A DNA stretch of 7,237 nucleotides, from positions 1 through 7,237 of the forward strand of contig CAMWVK010000072.1 of the NCBI GenBank assembly GCA_947177675.1, read 5' to 3'. The translations under genes were made by a program, and so were the position numbers. A model generated the notes under the pieces. That model was not told the DNA's origin. It did no database searches and saw only the letters and a list, made by a program, of their open reading frames with translations. The DNA comes from an uncultured Mucispirillum sp. (GTDB lineage: Bacteria > Chrysiogenota > Deferribacteres > Deferribacterales > Mucispirillaceae). Below are positions 1-5,381 of this stretch, piece after piece; the first letter of the stretch is position 1; the number at the start of each line of letters is the position of its first letter.

Positions 1-497
1 CTATTGCCTAATATTTCATTGATTTCTTTAGTTGATTTATTAATATACTTTTTACATTGTTCAGCATAAATTCTCAAAGGATTTCCATCATATCTATCGT
101 GCATTTTTTTAAAAACACATATTTCTTCAATATAAGACAGTGATGCAACTTTAGCATTTAAATGATTACCAAAATGGTCTTTTTCCCAATACATTTGATA
201 TAAATACTTTATACCATCATGTTGGTTATCCAACAGTTTTGTAGTAAATGGTTGTTGAGAAAATAAAATCATTTTTGCATTTTTCTTTAAAATACGTGAT
301 GCTGTTTTAAAGATTTTATCAGTATTCAATGCCTTATCCCAATTATATCTTCCTTTATGAGATGTATTAGCATATTCACCAACACCTTTCATGATACCAT
401 AAGGTAAATCTGTTAAAATTAAATCTACACTTGATGTGTTAATTTTTGACTGTTCTACTAAACAGTCTCCATGATAAATAGTAAATTTTTTATTCAC
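1..497 (-). CDS. DNA methyltransferase (adenine/cytosine-N4 type, beta-class order), 5' part only
   Basis: This gene is truncated by the left window edge; 165 codons are visible with no stop. Residues 30-33 are DLPY, a variant of the catalytic (D/N/S)PP(Y/F) motif IV of amino-methyltransferases, preceded by the usual hydrophobic strand SSVDLILT. GDCL lies near the N-terminus, and FSQQPF (about 79-84) follows a helix in the motif V-like position. Because motif IV comes first and no FxGxG SAM motif is visible, the order fits the beta class (N6-adenine or N4-cytosine), whose SAM motif would lie in the missing C-terminal half. The enzyme would methylate phage or host DNA, perhaps to evade restriction; its target sequence cannot be read. 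I chose GTG at 497 because AGGAGA (512-507) sits nine bases upstream. An in-frame ATG at 518 has no ribosome binding site and would add seven residues. It is separated from the tail genes by a structured gap, which suggests its own control. Whether the cut-off part is intact is unknown. Confidence 0.85.
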   Translation of the reverse strand, partial: MNKKFTIYHGDCLVEQSKINTSSVDLILTDLPYGIMKGVGEYANTSHKGRYNWDKALNTDKIFKTASRILKKNAKMILFSQQPFTTKLLDNQHDGIKYLYQMYWEKDHFGNHLNAKVASLSYIEEICVFKKMHDRYDGNPLRIYAEQCKKYINKSTKEINEILGN

Positions 498-505
498 TTT
501 TAAAT

Positions 506-532
506 TTCTCCTAAACATTAATATTTGGAGAA
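506..532 (-). promoter_or_regulatory. Shine-Dalgarno-sequestering hairpin before the methyltransferase
   Basis: On the minus strand, UUCUCC (532-527) is perfectly complementary to GGAGAA (511-506), the methyltransferase ribosome binding site. The bases between them also pair: AAAUA (526-522) with UGUUU (517-513) around a UUAA loop, with one U-G wobble and a single bulged A at 512. That gives an 11-bp hairpin hiding the Shine-Dalgarno sequence and the upstream in-frame ATG (518-516). The wobble would be an A-C mismatch on the plus strand, so this hairpin makes sense only in the minus-strand mRNA. Its 5' arm overlaps a stem of the neighbouring pseudoknot (529-535), so the two folds exclude each other. 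The pairing is read directly; the regulatory role is inferred. Confidence 0.5.
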
Positions 533-637
533 CCGATATAATCTAAGCAACTGCAGTTGGTTAGGGGTAGCGGTTCTGCCGTACTGTTATTGGTAGTAAC
601 AGTTCTTGCAAAGGGGAGTGCCTTTGCGGGATACCCC
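529..637. ncRNA. Candidate structured RNA with an H-type pseudoknot
   Basis: Complementary arms seen (plus-strand wording): stem A, AGAACCG 529-535 with CGGTTCT 571-577; stem B, GGGGTA 564-569 with TACCCC 632-637. These interleave, and one base (570) separates the inner arms, the geometry of a coaxially stacked H-type pseudoknot. One loop holds a hairpin, CTAA-G-CAAC / GTTG-G-TTAG (543-564, loop TGCA). The other holds two: ACTGTTA / TAACAGT (583-603) and GCAAAGG / CCTTTGC (608-627). G+C is about 47% in an AT-rich locus, as expected for a structured RNA. Strand is uncertain. Minus-strand transcription of the tail operon passes through it into the methyltransferase. However, the 608-627 hairpin gains two G-U pairs and one C-G pair (605-630) only on the plus strand. 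I do not recognise an Rfam class; a DNA-level function (protein binding, packaging or recombination) remains possible. Confidence 0.55.
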
Positions 638-650
638 GAATTTATCTAAC

Positions 651-673
651 TATGGGAGCTTGATGCTCCCATA
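651..673 (+). terminator. 9-bp GC-containing hairpin, possible plus-strand terminator
   Basis: TATGGGAGC (651-659) and GCTCCCATA (665-673) form a perfect 9-bp stem with a five-base loop. On the plus strand it is followed by TATTTATTA, a weak T-rich tract that could end a plus-strand RNA coming from the structured gap. On the minus strand the following bases are GTTAGATAAATTC, with no T tract, so it should not stop the tail operon. It may instead be a stability or processing hairpin just after the last tail gene stop (680-682). Confidence 0.4.
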
Positions 674-679
674 TATTTA

Positions 680-1102
680 TTAATAATCTTTATAATTTGG
701 CAGCTCTGGGTATTCTATATTTTCAGGGAAGTCTGCCTGTTCTGGAATATCTCGTAAAGCTTGTTTATACTTCAATAAATCCAGTCTGTATTTTTCATTT
801 ATATTAATTATACCAAGTTCAACTTGTTCTGTATATTTTAAAAGTAGAGTATCAACCTCATTAAGTAGTTGATTTCTTTTATATCTTTCTATTTCTGCTT
901 TTTCTTCTAATGTCGGCTCTTGCACTGGTTCTATGTAATCAGTACAGACATCAGGGTTGTTTTTCACATATTCATATACAGCTGTATATTCACTTCTCAT
1001 TTCTGGAATAATGTGATAAGGCATGCCATTATAATCCACTATGAATGTATTATCATTTTTTCTTTTAATATTACTAATTGAATTTATAAAAGTAAGCTCC
1101 AT
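680..1102 (-). CDS. Tail-fibre assembly protein / tail chaperone-like protein
   Basis: This 140-aa protein probably helps fold or attach the tail fibre encoded just upstream. It starts with a short beta-rich segment containing FIVDYNGMPYHII. An acidic/proline linker rich in E and P follows (about 55-70). The C-terminal helical part has RNQLLNEVDTLL, then LLKYKQALRDIPEQADFP and IEYPELP. That ending resembles the conserved end of phage tail assembly chaperone families (YRqaLRdi...fP...WP.lP), although the tryptophans common there are absent. ATG at 1102 is preferred over the longer frame (1120) because AAGGAGA lies six bases upstream and ten bases separate it from the fibre stop. Position directly after a fibre gene is typical for tfa-like genes. 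The assignment rests on C-terminal resemblance and context; the exact family is uncertain. It is the last tail gene before the structured gap. Confidence 0.7.
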   Translation of the reverse strand: MELTFINSISNIKRKNDNTFIVDYNGMPYHIIPEMRSEYTAVYEYVKNNPDVCTDYIEPVQEPTLEEKAEIERYKRNQLLNEVDTLLLKYTEQVELGIININEKYRLDLLKYKQALRDIPEQADFPENIEYPELPNYKDY

Positions 1103-1112
1103 TTTAATCTCC

Positions 1113-2225
1113 TTATGCAATTTTTATTGCCCAACCATTCATTCGATAAATACTTCCACTTACACCAACGGTAGTGCCACCAGCTTGTATTCCGACATAA
1201 CTATCTCCATGAAAATTCTTGTCAGGTTCATACTGTAACATATAGTAAAAAAACCAAGTGCCTCCGGCTGGTAGTTTTTGTGTTCCCGTTTCACTACCCA
1301 ATGATATAACAGCACCCACTGCATTGTTTGAAATCAATGGTGGTATTGCATTTATACTTCTTCCATATATTCTAAAATCAATATTATTTGACCTAACCCA
1401 GCCTCTAAATTTACCACTATTTACAACACCTATGGCAAAATCATAAGAATCATATGCTGGAAATGCTCTTAATATTATACTGTTTGTATCAATAATTTTT
1501 ATTAACAAGCTTGATGGATTATATGGTAAATCTATTATATGAGCTCCACTTGAGCCACTTGTCCATATATAACTAGTAGCCATTAACCCTGTATATTTAT
1601 TATAATTATTTGCGATAATATCGACTAATTGTTGAGTAGTATAGGATTGTCCCGCTTTTAAGCCAAATAATTTATATATATCAACATTTGATATATACTG
1701 AGATTTCCCATAATCATTACCTGTTCCTCCATGGGATACTGATATAGTACCAGAAAGCTTATTATCTGTTATTGTATTATTTGCTATTTTGGCTCCAGTA
1801 ATAGTAGAATTTGCAATATCATTATTTACTATTGTCCCATTAGTAATATCTGCGGATGTTATAGTGGATTTTGTTGCTAAACTGCCAAGCTTTAAGTTTT
1901 CACGAGCTTTTGCTGCATTATTCGCTCCAGTGCCACCATTTGTAATTGGTAATATATTTAATGCTTTAGTCATATCTACAGGAAATCCTGCGGTAATAGC
2001 GAAATCTTGCAATTCTTTTACAGCTGTATACACTTTATATAATATACCATTAAATGTTTCTCTTTTAAAATATTCACCGCCTTCAGGAATTTCTTGTTCA
2101 TATTTAATTCCTAAACCATCTGTATTATTCACTAAACCATCGGAGCTTGTATCTGGAATATCATCTCTATTTCCTTTATCAGCAAACGGAACATTGATTT
2201 TATATTTTAAATCTAAATTTGCCAT
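1113..2225 (-). CDS. Tail fibre protein (receptor-binding)
   Basis: A 370-aa protein expected to form a trimeric fibre on the baseplate that contacts the host surface. Residues 1-90 are an N-terminal attachment region. ITNGGTGA (95-101) followed by AAKARENL is the classic tail-fibre motif, and a second copy, VSHGGTGN, lies at 163-170. Between them, residues 121-160 are four perfect-length decapeptide repeats beginning with TI, likely a beta-helical or triple-beta shaft. The C-terminal 160 residues are Gly/Ser/aromatic-rich and end in NGWAIKIA, a common fibre ending, so this part is the likely receptor-binding tip. The start ATG shares one base with the preceding stop (TAATG), with GGAGGT upstream. 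At 370 aa it is short for a fibre, but no break is visible. The tfa-like gene follows ten bases later. The C-terminal tip is the part expected to vary between related phages. Confidence 0.88.
   Translation of the reverse strand: MANLDLKYKINVPFADKGNRDDIPDTSSDGLVNNTDGLGIKYEQEIPEGGEYFKRETFNGILYKVYTAVKELQDFAITAGFPVDMTKALNILPITNGGTGANNAAKARENLKLGSLATKSTITSADITNGTIVNNDIANSTITGAKIANNTITDNKLSGTISVSHGGTGNDYGKSQYISNVDIYKLFGLKAGQSYTTQQLVDIIANNYNKYTGLMATSYIWTSGSSGAHIIDLPYNPSSLLIKIIDTNSIILRAFPAYDSYDFAIGVVNSGKFRGWVRSNNIDFRIYGRSINAIPPLISNNAVGAVISLGSETGTQKLPAGGTWFFYYMLQYEPDKNFHGDSYVGIQAGGTTVGVSGSIYRMNGWAIKIA
1746..1865 (-). repeat. Four 30-base repeats coding decapeptides in the tail fibre
   Basis: These encode fibre residues 121-160 as four units of ten residues: TITSADITNG, TIVNNDIANS, TITGAKIANN, TITDNKLSGT. 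Thr-Ile at positions 1-2 and Ile/Leu at position 7 are kept in each unit. The DNA copies have diverged but keep the 30-base period. Such repeats usually form a fibrous beta-structured shaft. Confidence 0.75.
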
Positions 2226-2809
2226 TATTCATTACCTCCATCTTCTCTTTTATGAAATATTGTACGATAAAAGTTGTTCGATAAATTTTGTCCTTTAAAC
2301 CCAAAAATTTGAGCAAATGCTTCTCTATATCTTGTACCAACAGCCATCGGATGTGGCAGTAAGTCATAATTATTAAATGCCTGCTTAAGATAATCAGGAA
2401 TTTCCCAAAGAAATACAAAATTTACATAGGTCATATCCTGATTATCTACTGTATAAGCTCTTGCATTGTAGAATGCAAATAACTCTTTTAATGTTTTATT
2501 AATTCCTGGAACGCTCATTTTTGTATATAGTTTTAAAGTTACTATTTGCAAAATTAATCTATACTCATCATCTTGCAATGTTACAGCCGATTCCTTTTCA
2601 GTTATCTCATCAATATATTTAATTGTACGAGGAAAGTTTAATCTTTCGCCCCACAAATCAAGTCCTATATTTTTTGCAGTATCTAAATTATATATATTGT
2701 CATAAAATTCCTTTAATGGCTGAGTGATGAGCTTATTATATAGCTCTGTTAACCCATTAATAAGAGTTTCAATATTTGTATTTTTATATTGGTCTTGAAT
2801 TTTATTCAT
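2225..2809 (-). CDS. DUF2612-like baseplate/tail protein
   Basis: A 194-aa protein in the position occupied by gpI-type or DUF2612 proteins, between baseplate J and the tail fibre. It probably links wedge to fibre. Residues about 35-60 carry the family-like signature: LDTAKNIGLDLWGERLNFPR resembles the 'TA.G.qLD.iG..vgv.R' pattern of DUF2612. DDEYRLILQIVTLKL (about 81-95) resembles the 'D..YR..l...i.lN' element of the same group. The C-terminal part is aromatic, ending in HKREDGGNE. ATG at 2809 overlaps the J stop by eight bases (ATGAATAA). No strong ribosome binding site is visible, so translation is probably coupled to J. A longer frame from 2851 would extend deep into J and is rejected. 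Family assignment is from memory of motifs; its exact place in the baseplate is inferred. Confidence 0.72.
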   Translation of the reverse strand: MNKIQDQYKNTNIETLINGLTELYNKLITQPLKEFYDNIYNLDTAKNIGLDLWGERLNFPRTIKYIDEITEKESAVTLQDDEYRLILQIVTLKLYTKMSVPGINKTLKELFAFYNARAYTVDNQDMTYVNFVFLWEIPDYLKQAFNNYDLLPHPMAVGTRYREAFAQIFGFKGQNLSNNFYRTIFHKREDGGNE

Positions 2810-3959
2810 AAGTAGACACCACAATATTTGCTGATGAAATTGTAGCTTCATCTGTAAAATTTAATTGAATAGGGTTATATGTAGCAGATGCAGAAACAAG
2901 TCCCATTTTAAAGTCTACTAATTTTACATTCATAAGTGATAAGCTTGATGCTACTTGAAAAGGTATAATTTCATCATTGATATTATAGCTATCAATTATA
3001 TTAATTATTTGTTTTTTTAGCTGTTCAGCATAATCTTGAGTAGTTAAATTATTGATAGCTACTTGCAGCTCTGCTTTTAATGCAACTTGATTAGGGCGGT
3101 ATATTCTCATTGTTGATGTTTGTTTACTAATTTCTTCATAAACATTGATATCTATGTCACCCATCACGTCAGCACCAACAGTTTTATTTTCTAATATTAC
3201 TTTACCTATGGCATTTAAATCACCACCTTTTACAACTACTGCAATACTGTTTGGCTCTAACATAATACCTTTATAAGAAACACTATTTTTAGTATTATTT
3301 TCTTTACCTGCAATTTTAGAAACACCTGTAAGCTGTAAAATTTGAGCAAGCATTCCATCAAATATTGAAGTTGCTCTGTATGTAAGACTGTTAGCAGCTC
3401 TTAATCTTAATTCATTATCTGTTTCTATATCACTTCCAGCTACACTTTCATAAGGATTTGTGATGCGTTCCACACCAGTCACTGGTGTAATAATAGTTGT
3501 TAATGTATCTATATTCACACTAAAATCACCATCATCTTTAGCAAAAAGTTCAGCATAAACATTGCCGCCTGATGCAATTATATATTCAGATATTGTTTCA
3601 AACTCATAATCGCCAGATTTTGCAGTAAATCCTGCTGGGATAATTGTGCCAATCGTTCCAGAAATTAATGCAGTTACAGAGCCCTTTGATGCTGTTTTTC
3701 TAATAATGCCGTAATAAGTTTTACAATAAGCATCAAGCCAAATTCCAGTACCACCGTTTAAAATTACATTAGCAAACTCTAATACATCGGTTTGTGCTTT
3801 TGTAAAAAGCTCTGTAATAAATGTTATTATCTGTCCTTGCGGTGTTGATGGTTCTATATTCAAATTTGGGAACGCTTGTAAAAATACGTTCTGCACTTGT
3901 TCTAAAATAGAAGAAGTATCACTTATTTTTAACCCATTATCACTTTTAATCCAGCTCAA
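2802..3959 (-). CDS. Baseplate J family wedge protein (Mu gp47 / P2 gpJ-like)
   Basis: A 385-aa wedge subunit that with gpW/gp25 forms the ring triggering sheath contraction. The N-terminus SDTSSILEQVQNVF...FPNLNIEPSTPQGQ is the family entry region. TGIWLDAYCKTYYGIIRKTA (about 75-95) matches the 'LD..a...Gi.R..a' signature. ASKGSVTALISG.IGTIIPAGF is the beta-domain start, and ESVAGSDIETDNELRLRA (about 175-192) is the strongly conserved 'G.d.Esd.elR.R' element. No ATG fits. TTG at 3959 is chosen because AGGAGG lies six bases upstream, while GTG at 3977 would place that site inside the gene and has no site of its own. The TTG start overlaps the gpW stop by 14 bases, which favours coupled, balanced synthesis. 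Length is close to other members; the catalytic-free structural role is well established for the family. Confidence 0.92.
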   Translation of the reverse strand: MSWIKSDNGLKISDTSSILEQVQNVFLQAFPNLNIEPSTPQGQIITFITELFTKAQTDVLEFANVILNGGTGIWLDAYCKTYYGIIRKTASKGSVTALISGTIGTIIPAGFTAKSGDYEFETISEYIIASGGNVYAELFAKDDGDFSVNIDTLTTIITPVTGVERITNPYESVAGSDIETDNELRLRAANSLTYRATSIFDGMLAQILQLTGVSKIAGKENNTKNSVSYKGIMLEPNSIAVVVKGGDLNAIGKVILENKTVGADVMGDIDINVYEEISKQTSTMRIYRPNQVALKAELQVAINNLTTQDYAEQLKKQIINIIDSYNINDEIIPFQVASSLSLMNVKLVDFKMGLVSASATYNPIQLNFTDEATISSANIVVSTYE

Positions 3960-4278
3960 ACGACACCTCCTCGCCACCTGTAATAGTTAAAACAATTTTA
4001 AGATTGTTACTTTCTTTTGAAGTTTCAAATGTTACATTGGAAACCCTTGAATCTTCTAATATTCTTGATTGAATAGCAGCTAATAATCCTTGCTCGTTAT
4101 TATCTCTCATATAACCTATATAATCTATGCCTTGATTTTTATTATAAGGATATTCGCCTTTATACATATAAAGGCGAGTTTTTATATCCTGCACTAATGC
4201 TGCTTTATCTGATATAAAAATAAAATTGCTGTTATGAACAATGTTATTATTACTATCTAGTTGAAAAGATAAACTCAT
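3946..4278 (-). CDS. gpW/gp25-family baseplate wedge protein
   Basis: A 110-aa wedge protein, related to T4 gp25 and P2 gpW, which nucleates sheath assembly at the baseplate. Features seen: SDKAALVQDIKTRLYMYKGEYPYNKNQGIDY (about 23-53) matches the helix-plus-'l.t..GE.p....GidY' core of the family. LLAAIQSRILEDSRVSNV (about 64-81) matches the second conserved helix 'i..al...prV..v'. VLTITGGEEVSFELD closes the protein. ATG at 4278 overlaps the stop of the 77-aa gene by four bases (ATGA), and AGGGACAGGA lies upstream. The longer frame from 4323 lies inside the preceding gene and is not used. The gene runs into baseplate J with a 14-base overlap, the usual W-J order. The family call is firm, and it marks the tail as contractile. 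Confidence 0.92.
   Translation of the reverse strand: MSLSFQLDSNNNIVHNSNFIFISDKAALVQDIKTRLYMYKGEYPYNKNQGIDYIGYMRDNNEQGLLAAIQSRILEDSRVSNVTFETSKESNNLKIVLTITGGEEVSFELD
3966..3971 (-). promoter_or_regulatory. Ribosome binding site deciding the TTG start of baseplate J
   Basis: AGGAGG on the minus strand lies inside the last codons of the gpW/gp25 gene, six bases before TTG 3959-3957. It is the best-matching Shine-Dalgarno sequence among the junctions examined, and it places the start at TTG rather than at the upstream in-frame GTG (3977). Confidence 0.75.
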
Positions 4279-4508
4279 AATATTTTTCCTGTCCCTGTTC
4301 CTGCGATAAGTCCCGTAGAACATGTTCCTGTAACGGTAGTCTGCACCTGAGCATTTGCTATTATATGATTTATAACTGCTTTTGCTAAACCATCACATAA
4401 TTTATCTAAGTAAGCACTACTATCACCGTTTTCATAAGCAGATGCTGCTTGTTGAAAAGCAGCTTTCATTAAACTTTTTAAGGCAGCATCACTTCCTGCG
4501 AGTGGCAT
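4275..4508 (-). CDS. Small baseplate-associated protein of unknown function
   Basis: A 77-aa protein I cannot assign to a named family. Residues 1-50 look helical (alanine-rich, SLMKAAFQQAASAYENG, then LCDGLAKAVINHIIANA). The last 25 residues are Gly/Thr-rich, VQTTVTGTCSTGLIAGTGTGKIL, which looks like beta-hairpins. There is no signal peptide or membrane segment. AAGGAGAG lies five bases before the ATG, so it is clearly translated. It sits eleven bases after the spike gene and overlaps gpW/gp25 by four bases, so it belongs to the baseplate module. Small proteins with an 'ANA.V.TTVTG...GTGTG' ending occur, as I recall, at this position in other Mu-like or Gp138-type phages. A spike-to-wedge adaptor or assembly factor is possible but inferred from position alone. 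Confidence 0.75.
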   Translation of the reverse strand: MPLAGSDAALKSLMKAAFQQAASAYENGDSSAYLDKLCDGLAKAVINHIIANAQVQTTVTGTCSTGLIAGTGTGKIL

Positions 4509-4519
4509 ATTTTCTCTCC

Positions 4520-5377
4520 TTATATTCCTGGTGCAAAAACTTTACTTGAACCTTTGCTGTGTGTTCCAGTAAGTGGGCATGGGCTTCCAACTGCAACAGC
4601 ACCTTGAGCAGCAGTAGCACCGCAAAAAGCTACAGTTGTACCTTCTACCGTTACATTTCCACCAGCTTTAATCTCTGCATTTCCTTTTGTTTCAATAGCT
4701 GCATTATTGCAAGCAATATCTACATCTTGTTTCGCTTCAATACTTGCATTATTACATGTAATATTTACATCTTTTTTTGTATCAATAGATATATCACTTT
4801 CACATGTAACAGTAACTCCACCATCTTTATCTATTAAAACACTTGCTTTTTCATTATTTATATCTATTTCATTATCTTTATTAAAATTAATAGTAAGTGT
4901 TCCACTGTCTTTTTCACAAGTAAACAACACTTCATTATCAGCATTTATTGTTAGCTTTATTTTTTCATTGGATATAATAATATCATCATTAATTGCCGGC
5001 TGTTTAAATAAAGCAAACGGCACAAATACTCCATTATTTTGTGAGTAAGGTGAAAGGGATTCCCCGCTAAATTGCCCAGTTGATTTATAATTACTAATCT
5101 CATATTTTGTAAAAAATACTATGCCTGTATCATCTTGTTTAATTGGTAATGATATTGTCCATCCATTAAAACTGCTGGCACAAAGTGGCACATTAATAAC
5201 TTTATCACCATTGAGCAGCTCTAAATCTACAGTATTTTCATTCACTGATGTAACACGAGCAATAGATGAAGTATTTACCATATTCTCAATACCTAAGCGG
5301 ATAGCTGCATTAATAATATCATCAGGTGTTGCAGATTCAGCCCATCCAAAACTTGAATAATCTTTTTTATCTTCCAT
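4520..5377 (-). CDS. Gp138-type baseplate central spike protein
   Basis: A 285-aa trimeric spike expected to pierce the outer envelope. Residues about 15-125 match the Gp138 N-terminal OB-fold type: a short helix (DDIINAAIRLGIEN), then ARVTSVNENTVDLELLNG, NVPLC, the DDTGIVFFTKYEIS strand region and a segment ending NNGVFVPFALF. Residues 140-245 are short beta-strand repeats forming the shaft, with three 15-residue units at 198-242. The C-terminal 22 residues (GSPCPLTGTHSKGSSKVFAP) resemble a short PAAR-like 'G...HG.....G.s.VfvnG' tip, which is a weak similarity. ATG at 5377 is preferred: it lies four bases after the hub stop with AGGA upstream. The longer frame from 5470 lies wholly inside the hub gene. 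Four cysteines in the shaft and tip (192, 208, 223, 252) could line a stack or bind metal, as spike tips often do; that is inference. Confidence 0.85.
   Translation of the reverse strand: MEDKKDYSSFGWAESATPDDIINAAIRLGIENMVNTSSIARVTSVNENTVDLELLNGDKVINVPLCASSFNGWTISLPIKQDDTGIVFFTKYEISNYKSTGQFSGESLSPYSQNNGVFVPFALFKQPAINDDIIISNEKIKLTINADNEVLFTCEKDSGTLTINFNKDNEIDINNEKASVLIDKDGGVTVTCESDISIDTKKDVNITCNNASIEAKQDVDIACNNAAIETKGNAEIKAGGNVTVEGTTVAFCGATAAQGAVAVGSPCPLTGTHSKGSSKVFAPGI
4652..4786 (-). repeat. Three 45-base repeats coding the spike shaft
   Basis: These encode spike residues 198-242 as IDTKKDVNITCNNAS, IEAKQDVDIACNNAA and IETKGNAEIKAGGNV. The first two units are also clearly similar as DNA (GCATTATT recurs at 4701 and 4746, exactly 45 bases apart), so they arose by tandem duplication. 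The third is degenerate. Confidence 0.8.
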
Positions 5378-5381
5378 TCTT

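Noticed and set aside
497..518. In-frame ATG at 518 as the methyltransferase start.
   Set aside because: No ribosome site precedes it, while the GTG at 497 has AGGAGA at good spacing; it is still possible if the leader is processed.
529..637. A known self-cleaving ribozyme, tRNA or tmRNA in the structured gap.
   Set aside because: No hammerhead core (CUGANGA/GAAA), stem order unlike HDV, and no consistent acceptor, T-arm and anticodon arrangement despite a GGTTC string at 572-576.
651..673. Intrinsic terminator for the tail operon on the minus strand.
   Set aside because: The hairpin is not followed by a T tract in the minus direction (GTTAGATAAATTC), so read-through into the methyltransferase is more likely.
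541..673. CRISPR array or insertion-sequence ends suggested by multiple inverted repeats.
   Set aside because: The hairpin arms are all different in sequence, there is no regular repeat-spacer period, and there is no transposase or target duplication.
1041..2298. Plus-strand open frames of 62-169 codons opposite the fibre and tfa-like genes.
   Set aside because: They mirror well-supported minus-strand genes, lack family features and are typical shadows in AT-rich coding sequence.
2200..2418. A 72-codon minus-strand frame across the DUF2612/fibre junction.
   Set aside because: It lies in an alternative frame inside the DUF2612-like gene and has no recognisable protein features.
4559..5360. 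Plus-strand open frames of 79-113 codons opposite the spike gene, one rich in Cys/Ser/Ile.
   Set aside because: Their composition reflects the antisense of the repeat-rich spike; no ribosome sites or coherent domains are evident.
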